Positions 17,843-26,041 of a DNA stretch of 64,000 bases are shown here, one piece after another. The DNA comes from Flavobacterium agrisoli (GTDB lineage Bacteria > Bacteroidota > Bacteroidia > Flavobacteriales > Flavobacteriaceae), in assembly GCF_016522065.1 (NCBI RefSeq), contig NZ_JAEHFV010000001.1:310001-374000 (forward strand). The letters run 5' to 3'. Within the stretch, counting starts at the first letter, position 1. The number at the start of each line of letters is the position of its first letter. Below the pieces are notes generated by a model. It was not told the DNA's origin. It saw only the letters and a program-made list of their open reading frames with translations, and ran no database searches. The translations under genes were made by a program, and so were the position numbers.

Positions 17843-20566
17843 TTAAAGATTGGTTGCGCTTCTTTTGTTGTATTTGATATCACTTAAGATACCCGATTTA
17901 ATTCCGATAAAGAAATTCCAATTTGAGTATTGTCCAAGCGGAGTCCAGTTGAAATCCATTCTCCAGCTTAATAAATCACGTTCAAAACGCAATTGCGTAA
18001 AGGTAATTCCCTTTTGAACAAAATCGTATCCAGTTGAAATTCCGCCTTTCCATTTTGGAGTGATATCAGCATTAACAGAAACCATGATGGAGTTTCCAAT
18101 AATTTCATTTTCTCTGCTGGCATTACCGTAAGTCAAGGAGTAGGCCAACGTCATATCCCAAGGAATTTTCGATTTAAAAAACTCTGTAATTACATTTTCA
18201 GAATCACTTTCAGAATTGAATTGGCTTTTTCGAGAATCATTTAAATCGACATTCGTACCAAATAAGTCATCTTCTCGACCACCATTTCTAACACTTTGCG
18301 TATTTTTTTTCTCGGTAAAATCTTTACTCGAAACCGAATAATTCATAGTTAAGTTGGCACTAGTCAATCGAAACAAACTACCTCCATTGTTGATGTTGAA
18401 TTCGTTAATCACTCTGTTTGAACTATCCAAAGCATAAGGGTTTAAAGTGGCGCCAAAATTCACGCTCATTTTGCTATCAAATAATTGTGTACCACCACTA
18501 ACACGAACGGGTTGCCATGCTAAAGTGGTTTTTCCGTCGGCATTGAAATTGTAACTTGTAGAAAAATTCAAGTTGTTTAACAACATCATTTTTTTAGGAT
18601 CGGTTTTGGTGCTGTCTTTATCGGTAACTTTTGCTTCGAAAGTATTGCTTAAATCAAATCCAATTATGTTTGAATTACTTTTTCCGGGAGCACCATAAAT
18701 TCCGCCTTCAAAACGGGTGTAATCTGCTAATTTTCCGGTAGCATCCATGGCATAAGTATCGTAATATTTTTCGAAACTTGGAGTGTAACTATACGATACA
18801 GATGGGCGAAGAACATGTCGGATTGCTTGGATTTTTTTAGTATCTCCAAAATTAAAAGTTCCGTAAATAGTGGTTCCTAAACTTGAAGAAAACGAATACG
18901 TTCGAAATGCATCAAAACCTTTTACCGTTTCGTTTACAACCGTACTAGCCTCCGAATCGTAATAGCGATTGGTGGTTTTGTTATACCAAACTTCGTCATA
19001 ATTCGCACTTGCCGAAGCACTAATGTATTTGAATATTTTAAAGTTTGTGCTAATCGGAATACTATGTTTTAAACCAAGTAGTGCATTATCAAACATTTCG
19101 GGTTTGAAAAATAAAGAATCGGTAGTGGTAATGCTATTTTTACCACTTAGATTATACTGTAAATTGATGTTTTTAATAAAACCTTTTTTCACACCATCTT
19201 TTCCAACAAAAGGATAAATTCGGTCTACACTGGCTTCTAACGAAGGCAATGTCATATTTATTTCTTCGGTTTGTGTGTTTTGCGAATGAGTAGCGGTAAT
19301 TGCTGTTCGAACTTGTGGTACCGTATTGAACGTTTTGCTATATGAAACAGAAGAACTTAAAGTATTGTTTAGGCTTGAACCTACATTTATTTGATTAATC
19401 GATTGTTGGAAATATTTACTACTTCCCATATTCACCGAGGCAGAAAAGTTGGAGTTAGGACTCGATTTTGAATCTCGTGAATGTGTCCATTGTATGTTGT
19501 ATATGGTTTGCTTGGAATAATCGGGGTAACCTCGTTCACTTGAAATTAAATTTTCATAACGAATATTTACATTACCTCGGTACCGGTATCTTTTAGCATA
19601 CGAGGATTCAAAACGCATAGCGTAACTACCGTTGGTATAATAATCGCCTAAAACAGTTAAATCGTAATTGTCACTCAAAGCAAAATAGTAACCCAAATTT
19701 TGTAAGGAAAAACCACGTGTGTTTGAATCGTTATAACTAGGAATTATAATTCCCGAACGACTTTCTTCTGTCATTGGAAAATACGCAAAAGGCAAGGCAA
19801 TAGGAGTGGGGACATCGGCAATAACCATATTGGTTAAACCCGTAATTACTTTTTTACCTGGTATAAATTTTACTTTGCTCGTGCGAAAGTAGTATTCAGG
19901 ATTGTCAACATTTTGCGAAGTAGTAAAACGCGCTCCTTTTAAAAAATAAACCGAATCGTTTTCTTTTTTGGTAATGCTTGCTTTAATTTTAAATTCGCCT
20001 TGTTCGGTTCTAGAATTCCAAATTAACGCTTTTTTTGTCTTGAAATTAAATCGAATAGAATCTGGTTCAACCTCGTTTTGACCTTGTTTAAAATTGGGAT
20101 ATTGAGTAAAAGCACCGGTAGAATCTTTAATTCGGCCAGCATATACTTCATCTTTAGCATAATCCAAAACAATGATACCCGATTTTAGTTCAATGTCTTT
20201 ATAATAAAGTTCGGCTTCGTTATAAAGCGTTATTTTTTTATTTTTCTGATCAATTCGAGCATAATCCTTAGCTACGTAACGTACTTTTCCGTCCAAAAAA
20301 GTTTTTTTTGTTTTAACGGTATCCAGTTTTATGGTGTCGGTAATGGTTTTATTTGAGGTATCTGGCTGTTTTACAGCTCCTATTGCGTTTTTCTTTTTCT
20401 TGATATCCTGTGAATAGATAGTACCACATCCTAAACTAAGGAAAAATGATAAAAAAACGATATTAAATAAGTTTGTATGCAAAGGTTTTAATGCTATTTT
20501 TGTAAAAATGTGGCTCGTTTTTTGCCACGTCAAACTTACATATAATTTTTTGTCCAAAATAATCAA
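17843..20566 (-). CDS. lptD: LPS-assembly outer-membrane protein LptD
   Basis: LptD is the outer-membrane barrel that inserts lipopolysaccharide on the cell surface. The product (907 aa from the ATG at 20566) has an N-terminal export signal (TNLFNIVFLSFFLSLGCGTIYSQ), a LptA/OstA-like periplasmic domain (RYVAKDYARIDQKNKKITLY, then AELYYKDIELKSGIIVLDY), and a long C-terminal beta-barrel with many aromatic-ended strands. The start is uncertain. ATG 20566 gives a 51-residue pre-signal and leaves only a short gap to the divergent amidase. TTG 20533 and TTG 20482 are alternatives; the latter gives a compact 23-residue signal peptide and lies downstream of a promoter-like TAAGTTTG at 20531-20538. 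Confidence 0.9.
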   Translation of the reverse strand: MIILDKKLYVSLTWQKTSHIFTKIALKPLHTNLFNIVFLSFFLSLGCGTIYSQDIKKKKNAIGAVKQPDTSNKTITDTIKLDTVKTKKTFLDGKVRYVAKDYARIDQKNKKITLYNEAELYYKDIELKSGIIVLDYAKDEVYAGRIKDSTGAFTQYPNFKQGQNEVEPDSIRFNFKTKKALIWNSRTEQGEFKIKASITKKENDSVYFLKGARFTTSQNVDNPEYYFRTSKVKFIPGKKVITGLTNMVIADVPTPIALPFAYFPMTEESRSGIIIPSYNDSNTRGFSLQNLGYYFALSDNYDLTVLGDYYTNGSYAMRFESSYAKRYRYRGNVNIRYENLISSERGYPDYSKQTIYNIQWTHSRDSKSSPNSNFSASVNMGSSKYFQQSINQINVGSSLNNTLSSSVSYSKTFNTVPQVRTAITATHSQNTQTEEINMTLPSLEASVDRIYPFVGKDGVKKGFIKNINLQYNLSGKNSITTTDSLFFKPEMFDNALLGLKHSIPISTNFKIFKYISASASANYDEVWYNKTTNRYYDSEASTVVNETVKGFDAFRTYSFSSSLGTTIYGTFNFGDTKKIQAIRHVLRPSVSYSYTPSFEKYYDTYAMDATGKLADYTRFEGGIYGAPGKSNSNIIGFDLSNTFEAKVTDKDSTKTDPKKMMLLNNLNFSTSYNFNADGKTTLAWQPVRVSGGTQLFDSKMSVNFGATLNPYALDSSNRVINEFNINNGGSLFRLTSANLTMNYSVSSKDFTEKKNTQSVRNGGREDDLFGTNVDLNDSRKSQFNSESDSENVITEFFKSKIPWDMTLAYSLTYGNASRENEIIGNSIMVSVNADITPKWKGGISTGYDFVQKGITFTQLRFERDLLSWRMDFNWTPLGQYSNWNFFIGIKSGILSDIKYNKRSATNL
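20531..20559 (-). promoter_or_regulatory. Candidate promoter within the lptD 5' region
   Basis: Read leftward, TTTTG (complement of 20555-20559) is followed after 16 bp by TAAGTTTG (complement of 20531-20538). This matches the Bacteroidota pattern TTG/TTTG plus TAnnTTTG. Transcription would start near 20524, inside the longest lptD reading frame, which argues for a downstream start. Confidence 0.45.
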
Positions 20567-20614
20567 TTGGAAAAATTATAACACTTGAAAAATATTAAAA
20601 CTAACTTTATTTAT

Positions 20615-21733
20615 ATGAATCAATACAACAAAATTAGAGTAATATTTAGTTTTTTTCTAACGATAATTTCATTTTGTGCTTATAGTCAAAACAATACATT
20701 TAAGGTTACGCTCGATGCGGGTCATGGAGATCATGATTTTGGAGCCGTTTATAGCGGACGCATTGAAAAAAATATTGCTTTAGCAATTGTTTTAAAAGTA
20801 GGTAAAATTTTAGAATCCTATCCTAATATAGATGTTACCTATACTCGAAAAACAGATGTTTTTATCGATTTAGTAGAACGTGCTAATATTGCAAATCGTG
20901 CCAATGCTAATATTTTTGTATCGATTCATTGTAATGCTAATAAAAATACAACGGCCTTCGGAACCGAAACGTATGTAATGGGTTTGAGTAAAACAGCATC
21001 CAATTTAGAAGCGGCCAAGAAAGAAAACTCCGTAATTACTTTAGAGAAAGATTATAAACGTAAATACGACGGTTTTGATCCCAATTCACCCGAATCGATG
21101 ATTGGTATGACTTTAATGCAAGAAGAATATTTGGATTATAGTATTGCGCTAGCCAGTAGAGTCGAAACAGAATTTGATAAATTAGGAAAAAAGTTAAGAG
21201 GGGGTGGAGTTAAACAAGCACCTTTTATGGTTTTACACAAAGCGTATATGCCTAGAGTTTTGATAGAAACCGGTTTTATTTCTAACCCAGAAGAAGGGGA
21301 TGTTTTAAATTCTGATTCAGGGCAAAATGAAGTGGCTAAAGCTATTGCAAATGCTATAATTAGCTATAAAAAAGAATATTTTGGTGGTGGAGCTGAACCA
21401 ATCGAAGTAAAACCAATTCAAAAAGCACCAGAAAAAGAAGAAAAACCTGTTGCTGCAGAGCCAGCGGTAAAAGTAGCCGATGGAGTTATTTTTAAAGTAC
21501 AATTGGTAGCGAGTACAAAAAAAATAGGTTTAAATCCGAGTAACTTTAAAGGTCTATCTCCGGTATCTGTTGCTCACGAATCTAATATTTATAAATACAC
21601 CTACCAACAAACTGCTGATTATGAAAAAGCTAAATCGTATTTAGCAGAAGCAAAGAACAAAGGTTATGCTTCAGCCTTCTTAGTAGCATTCAAAAATGGG
21701 CAAAGAATCAATATTCAAGAAGCCCTTAAATAA
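20615..21733 (+). CDS. N-acetylmuramoyl-L-alanine amidase (Amidase_3) with C-terminal SPOR-like domain
   Basis: This periplasmic zinc amidase cleaves the amide bond between muramic acid and the stem peptide, a step in daughter-cell separation. The ATG at 20615 gives 372 residues with a signal peptide ending AYSQ; the frame extends to a TTG at 20585 but without benefit. Zinc ligands lie in VTLDAGHGDHDFGA, the catalytic glutamate region in GRIEKNIALAIVLKV, then VSIHCNANKN and RVLIETGFISNPEEGD. A proline/lysine-rich linker (residues about 260-290) leads to a C-terminal segment (FKVQLVAST...YASAFLVAFKNGQRI) resembling a peptidoglycan-binding SPOR domain. Confidence 0.92.
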   Translation: MNQYNKIRVIFSFFLTIISFCAYSQNNTFKVTLDAGHGDHDFGAVYSGRIEKNIALAIVLKVGKILESYPNIDVTYTRKTDVFIDLVERANIANRANANIFVSIHCNANKNTTAFGTETYVMGLSKTASNLEAAKKENSVITLEKDYKRKYDGFDPNSPESMIGMTLMQEEYLDYSIALASRVETEFDKLGKKLRGGGVKQAPFMVLHKAYMPRVLIETGFISNPEEGDVLNSDSGQNEVAKAIANAIISYKKEYFGGGAEPIEVKPIQKAPEKEEKPVAAEPAVKVADGVIFKVQLVASTKKIGLNPSNFKGLSPVSVAHESNIYKYTYQQTADYEKAKSYLAEAKNKGYASAFLVAFKNGQRINIQEALK

Positions 21734-21757
21734 GCTTAAAGTTCGATTTATTTATAT

Positions 21758-21765
21758 TAAATTTG
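21758..21765 (+). promoter_or_regulatory. Candidate -7 element (TAAATTTG) before the mlaD-like gene
   Basis: TAAATTTG fits TAnnTTTG and lies 17 bp upstream of the TTG start at 21783. A transcript starting near 21771 would have a very short leader. No convincing -33 box is seen, so read-through from the amidase gene is equally possible. Confidence 0.35.
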
Positions 21766-21782
21766 TACAAAAATCTGAAATT

Positions 21783-22739
21783 TTGAAACTAACACGCGAA
21801 ATTAAAACGGCAATTTTAGTAATTGCTTCTATATTATTGTTCATTTGGGGGTATAGCTTTTTAAAAGGGAAAGATTTATTCACAAATTATAAAACCCTTT
21901 ACGTTGTTTACGACAATGTTGAAGGACTTTCTCCTTCGGCACCGGTTACACTTAACGGATTAATTATTGGAAAAGTAAGCGCCATAACCATTGATGAAAC
22001 AACAGGGAAATTAAAAGTGCAATTGCAAATCAAAACCGATTTTCCGATTTCTAAAACAAGTAGTGCTGTAATGTATTCTCCTAGTTTAGTTGGAGGAAAA
22101 CAAATCGGCATTCAACCTAATTTTAACGACAAGGAAATTATTCAAGAAGGTGACTTTTTAAACAGTAAAATAGAATTAGGATTAACCGATTCTATAGGCG
22201 ATAAGTTAGCTCCAATTCAATTAAAACTTGAAAAGTTACTAGGGAATGTTGATACTTTAGTAACGAGTTTAAATCAAGTTTTAGACGAAAAAGGACAAGC
22301 AAATCTTAAAAAGAGTTTAGCCGAATTGAGTCAAACTATGGAGCAATTTCATAAAGCTTCGGCTAATATTAATGTTATTTTGGATCAAAATAAAGGTCAA
22401 ATTAACAGTATGGTGACCAATTTTAATAAAGTTTCGAATAACTTTTCTAAAATTTCCGATTCTATTAATAAAGCCGATTTGGGTAAAACCGTAAGATCAT
22501 TAAACGAAACACTGTCAAAAGTAGATGCATTAATGATTGGTTTAGATAACGGAAAAGGAACGGCAGGTAAACTTTTAAAAGATGAAGCTTTGTATAACAA
22601 CCTGAATGATACTTCTAAAGAATTGGAGATGTTACTGCAAGATGTGCGACTAAATCCTACTCGTTACATTAATGTGTCTCTTTTCGGAAAGAAAAACAAA
22701 CCTTACGTAGCGCCTACAACCGAAACAAGCACGAACTAA
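21783..22739 (+). CDS. MlaD family protein (single MCE domain)
   Basis: The 318-residue protein has an N-terminal membrane anchor (KTAILVIASILLFIWGYSFL), one MCE domain (VVYDNVEGLSPSAPVTLNG, LIIGKVSAITID, YSPSLVGGKQIGIQPN), and a long C-terminal alpha-helical or coiled-coil tail. MCE proteins form periplasmic rings that move phospholipids between membranes, working with MlaE/MlaF-type ABC partners, which are not in this window. I chose the TTG at 21783 because it begins the conserved KLTREIKTAIL leader. The frame stays open to 21696, but that overlaps the amidase gene. Confidence 0.88.
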   Translation: MKLTREIKTAILVIASILLFIWGYSFLKGKDLFTNYKTLYVVYDNVEGLSPSAPVTLNGLIIGKVSAITIDETTGKLKVQLQIKTDFPISKTSSAVMYSPSLVGGKQIGIQPNFNDKEIIQEGDFLNSKIELGLTDSIGDKLAPIQLKLEKLLGNVDTLVTSLNQVLDEKGQANLKKSLAELSQTMEQFHKASANINVILDQNKGQINSMVTNFNKVSNNFSKISDSINKADLGKTVRSLNETLSKVDALMIGLDNGKGTAGKLLKDEALYNNLNDTSKELEMLLQDVRLNPTRYINVSLFGKKNKPYVAPTTETSTN

Positions 22740-22743
22740 CAAA

Positions 22744-24078
22744 ATGAGTTATTTAGATAATATATTATTTGCTATTATTTTAGCCGCAGGTGTTGGTTAT
22801 TTTGTTTCTAATGTAAAGAAACTAATACGAAACATTAATTTAGGTATGCCGGTTAATCGAACTGATAATCCTAGTGCTCGTTGGAAAAATATGGCCTTAA
22901 TAGCGCTTGGTCAATCTAAAATGATTAAGCGACCTATTGCAGGTGTTTTGCATATTATTGTGTATGTTGGTTTTGTTATAATCAATATTGAACTACTAGA
23001 AATAATTATCGACGGTTTATTTGGTACACATCGAATTTTTGCTTCATTAGGAAGTCTTTATGATTTTTTAATTGGTTCTTTCGAAATATTAGCTTTATTG
23101 GTTCTGGTTTCGGTAATTATTTTCTGGATTAGACGAAATGTGATTAAATTAAAGCGTGTTTTTAATCCTGATTTAAAAGGATTTCCAAAAAACGATGCCA
23201 ATTATATTTTGTATTTTGAAATGGTTTTGATGTCGCTTTTTTTATTGATGAATGCATCCGACTATCATTTGCAAAATGTGCCTGGAGGCTTTTCGCATTT
23301 TATTAAAGCAGGAAGTTTTCCGGTAAGTCAATTTATTGAACCGCTTTTTAACGGAATGAGTAATGAAATGGTTCTGCTTTTATCTGAATTGTTTTGGTGG
23401 CTTCACATTGTTGGGATTTTGATTTTTCTAAACTATTTGTACTTTTCTAAGCATTTACACATTTTATTGGCTTTTCCTAATACGTATTACGCCAATTTAA
23501 AACCTCTAGGTCAATTTGATAATTTAGAATCGGTTACCAAAGAAGTAAAATTAATGATGGACCCGAATGTTGATCCGTTTGCAGCTCCTGCAGATGCATC
23601 GGCAGAAGCACATTCAAAATTTGGTGCAAGCGATGTTCAAGATTTAAATTGGGTGCAATTGATGAATGCATACACTTGTACCGAGTGTGGACGTTGTACT
23701 TCGGCTTGTCCTGCCAATCTAACGGGAAAAAAATTATCTCCACGTAAAATTATGATGGACACACGTGATCGTTTAGAAGAAGTAGGAAAAAATATAGATG
23801 CTAACAAAGGTGTTTTTGTTCCCGATAATAAAACGCTGTTAAACGATTATATCACACCCGAAGAATTATGGGCTTGTACTTCCTGTAATGCTTGTGTAGA
23901 AGAATGTCCGGTTAATATTAGTCCATTATCAATCATTATGGATATGCGTCGTTATCTTGTGATGGAACAAAGTGCTGCTCCAATGCCATTAAATGCCATG
24001 ATGACGAATGTAGAAAATAATGGTGCGCCTTGGCAGTATAATCAACAAGATCGTTTAAATTGGAAAAACGAAAACTAG
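22744..24078 (+). CDS. Membrane-bound [4Fe-4S] dicluster protein (HdrD/GlpC/NarI-like)
   Basis: The N-terminal half has several transmembrane helices (for example IAGVLHIIVYVGFVIINIEL and EILALLVLVSVIIFWIRR) with histidines suited to haem b ligation. The C-terminal half carries two ferredoxin motifs, CTECGRCTSACPANL starting at C312 and CTSCNACVEECPVNI starting at C378. This is the architecture of quinone-linked electron-transfer subunits. It is 4 bp downstream of mlaD and 64 bp upstream of a CCG-domain protein, its probable partner. No dedicated flavin dehydrogenase is next to it, so the electron donor is unknown. Confidence 0.85.
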   Translation: MSYLDNILFAIILAAGVGYFVSNVKKLIRNINLGMPVNRTDNPSARWKNMALIALGQSKMIKRPIAGVLHIIVYVGFVIINIELLEIIIDGLFGTHRIFASLGSLYDFLIGSFEILALLVLVSVIIFWIRRNVIKLKRVFNPDLKGFPKNDANYILYFEMVLMSLFLLMNASDYHLQNVPGGFSHFIKAGSFPVSQFIEPLFNGMSNEMVLLLSELFWWLHIVGILIFLNYLYFSKHLHILLAFPNTYYANLKPLGQFDNLESVTKEVKLMMDPNVDPFAAPADASAEAHSKFGASDVQDLNWVQLMNAYTCTECGRCTSACPANLTGKKLSPRKIMMDTRDRLEEVGKNIDANKGVFVPDNKTLLNDYITPEELWACTSCNACVEECPVNISPLSIIMDMRRYLVMEQSAAPMPLNAMMTNVENNGAPWQYNQQDRLNWKNEN

Positions 24079-24142
24079 AAAATCAAATTTAAGTATTGCG
24101 CTAATGGCAACTACTTTTCTTTAAATATAAATTGCATACAAC

Positions 24143-24934
24143 ATGTCAGAAAGTTTAATAGTACCAACAATGGCAGAAATGCTTGCCGAAGGAAAACAGC
24201 CAGAGGTATTGTTTTGGGTGGGCTGTGCAGGAAGTTTTGATGATAGAGCCAAAAAAATCACAAAGGCATTTGTTCGCATTTTAAATCGTGCTAATGTTTC
24301 TTTTGCTGTTTTAGGAACTGAAGAAAGTTGCACAGGTGATCCTGCTAAACGTGCTGGCAATGAATTTTTGTTTCAAATGCAAGCAATGATGAATATTGAA
24401 GTGCTAAACGCCTACGAAGCAAAGAAAATTGTAACAGCTTGTCCACATTGTTTTAATACGTTAAAAAATGAATATCCTGAATTAGGAGGGCAGTACGAAG
24501 TAATTCATCATACCGAATTTCTAAAATCATTATTACAGGAAGGAAGATTAACTATTGAAGGCGGGCAATTTAAAGGTAAAAAAATTACTTTTCATGATCC
24601 TTGTTACCTTGGTAGAGCCAATTCAATTTATGAAGCACCAAGAGATTTAATTGAAAAATTAGATGTTGAACTTGTTGAAATGAAGCGATCTAAAGCTAAT
24701 GGATTGTGTTGTGGTGCTGGAGGTGCTCAAATGTTTAAAGATGCAGAACCGGGGAATAAAGAAGTCAACATTGCCCGAACCGAAGACGCTCTCGAAACGC
24801 AACCTGATATCATAGCAGCAGGATGTCCGTTTTGTAACACTATGTTAACCGACGGAATAAAAAACAAAGAAAAAGAGGGCGAAATTAAAGTTATGGATAT
24901 CGCCGAATTAATTGCCAATGCACAAGACTTGTAA
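24143..24934 (+). CDS. CCG-domain Fe-S protein (HdrB/GlcF/LutA-like)
   Basis: The 263-residue protein has two cysteine-rich CCG domains, the fold that holds a non-cubane or [4Fe-4S] cluster in heterodisulfide reductase subunit B. The first includes FWVGCAGSFDDRA and TACPHCFNTLKNEYPELGG. The second has FHDPCYLGRANSIYEAPR, GLCCGAGGAQMF and AAGCPFCNTML. It is the natural soluble partner of the upstream membrane dicluster protein. The reaction is not known; lactate/glycolate oxidation or thiol/quinone redox are both possible. Confidence 0.88.
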   Translation: MSESLIVPTMAEMLAEGKQPEVLFWVGCAGSFDDRAKKITKAFVRILNRANVSFAVLGTEESCTGDPAKRAGNEFLFQMQAMMNIEVLNAYEAKKIVTACPHCFNTLKNEYPELGGQYEVIHHTEFLKSLLQEGRLTIEGGQFKGKKITFHDPCYLGRANSIYEAPRDLIEKLDVELVEMKRSKANGLCCGAGGAQMFKDAEPGNKEVNIARTEDALETQPDIIAAGCPFCNTMLTDGIKNKEKEGEIKVMDIAELIANAQDL

Positions 24935-24973
24935 ATTTTATAGTATTCAAGTTTTTTTAAAAAAAGATAAACC

Positions 24974-25456
24974 ATGTACGTACCTTTTGAGAATTTGCCC
25001 GAAGAATCTAGAGTTTGGATATACCAATCTAACCGAAAATTTTCTGAAGACGAAATAGCAATTATAGAAAAAGATTTGGATCAATTTCTAGAAAATTGGG
25101 CAGCTCATGGCACAAGTCTAGAAGCTTCTTATTTAATAAAATACAACCGTTTTATTATTTTAGCCGTCAATCAGGAAGTGCAAATGGCAACGGGTTGTTC
25201 TATTGATTCTTCAGTTGAATTTATTCAAGGTTTAGAGCAAAAATTTAGCGTTGATTTATTAGATAAAATGAATGTTACCTTCAAACAAGGTGATTTTATT
25301 GCGCACAAAACGTTACTAGACTTTAAAAAAATGGTGAAAGATAAGTCGGTTACTCAAAATACAATTGTTTTTAATAACTTGGTAAACAATATTCAAGAGT
25401 TCAACGAATCTTGGGAAGTGCCAGCAATTGACAGTTGGCATAGTCGGTTTTTTTAA
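24974..25456 (+). CDS. Conserved Bacteroidota protein of unknown function (no ATPase motif)
   Basis: The 160-residue cytosolic protein begins MYVPFENLPEESRVWIYQS and ends VPAIDSWHSRFF. Close relatives are, from memory, frequently labelled 'ABC transporter ATPase' in flavobacterial genomes, but there is no Walker A, signature or Walker B motif here. Conserved-looking features are SRVWIYQ, NWAAHGTSLEASY and ATGCSIDSSVEFIQ. It is the last gene of the rightward amidase-to-Fe-S run and is followed by a strong hairpin. A function should not be transferred from the misleading name. Confidence 0.75.
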   Translation: MYVPFENLPEESRVWIYQSNRKFSEDEIAIIEKDLDQFLENWAAHGTSLEASYLIKYNRFIILAVNQEVQMATGCSIDSSVEFIQGLEQKFSVDLLDKMNVTFKQGDFIAHKTLLDFKKMVKDKSVTQNTIVFNNLVNNIQEFNESWEVPAIDSWHSRFF

Positions 25457-25468
25457 ACCCATGAATGA

Positions 25469-25514
25469 AAATAAAAATCCCTTTTTGAAAATAATCAAAA
25501 AGGGATTTTTATTT
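25469..25514 (+). terminator. Bidirectional hairpin terminator
   Basis: A perfect 20-bp stem (25469-25488 and 25495-25514, core AAAAATCCCTTTTTGA) with a 6-nt loop separates the rightward 160-aa gene from the convergent DUF1801 gene ending at 25535. A-rich and T-rich flanks on both sides suit termination in both directions. Confidence 0.9.
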
Positions 25515-25534
25515 CTAAAATGTATTTTTCTAGA

Positions 25535-25993
25535 CTACGTTTTTTTTATCATTCTTTTATAAATTTCAATATATTCTTCTGGAGATATTTTTTGAATCAA
25601 TTGCTGTATCAACTCAAAAGGAATGGCTTCTGGTTTTTTAAATCGTACGCAACATTTTCCCATATCCAATTTATACGGACTGTGTTTTGGATATTCGGCA
25701 GAAAACCAATTTAATAATTCAGAATCAGTATACAATCCCATATGATATAACGAAATAAAGTTTTTTTGAGCTGCCAAACTAACAAATGGCAATGGTAATT
25801 TAGGATTACAATGATAGCCATCAGGATATAATTCATGCGGAACAACATAACCAATCATGCCGTAACTCAATTCCTCCTTAAATCCTTTTGGAATATAATC
25901 TAAAATGACTTTACGCAGTTGAATTACCGACTCTTTTTTGTCTTCTGGAATTTGAGCTATATATTCGCTCACGGAGGTGGCATTGTATTTCAT
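25535..25993 (-). CDS. DUF1801 (YdhG-like) domain protein
   Basis: The 152-residue protein matches the DUF1801 pattern: N-terminal SVSEYIAQIPEDKKESVIQL, LSYGMIGYVVP in the middle, and PFVSLAAQKNFISLYHMGLY. The C-terminus has the conserved GKCCVRFKKPEAIPFELIQQ. The family has an iron-chaperone/frataxin-like fold by structural comparison, but no established reaction. It lies 48 bp downstream of the FNR-like regulator on the same strand, so the two may share a transcript. Confidence 0.8.
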   Translation of the reverse strand: MKYNATSVSEYIAQIPEDKKESVIQLRKVILDYIPKGFKEELSYGMIGYVVPHELYPDGYHCNPKLPLPFVSLAAQKNFISLYHMGLYTDSELLNWFSAEYPKHSPYKLDMGKCCVRFKKPEAIPFELIQQLIQKISPEEYIEIYKRMIKKT

Positions 25994-26041
25994 AGCATTT
26001 TTATAATAAAGATAAAAAAAGCTTGGATAGATAGACAGAAA

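Noticed and set aside
20510..20528. Small inverted repeat GTGGC/GCCAC in the lptD 5' region as an operator
   Set aside because: Only 5 bp per arm, inside possible coding sequence, and no protein partner can be suggested.
24974..25456. ABC transporter ATPase
   Set aside because: No Walker A, Walker B or signature motif is present.
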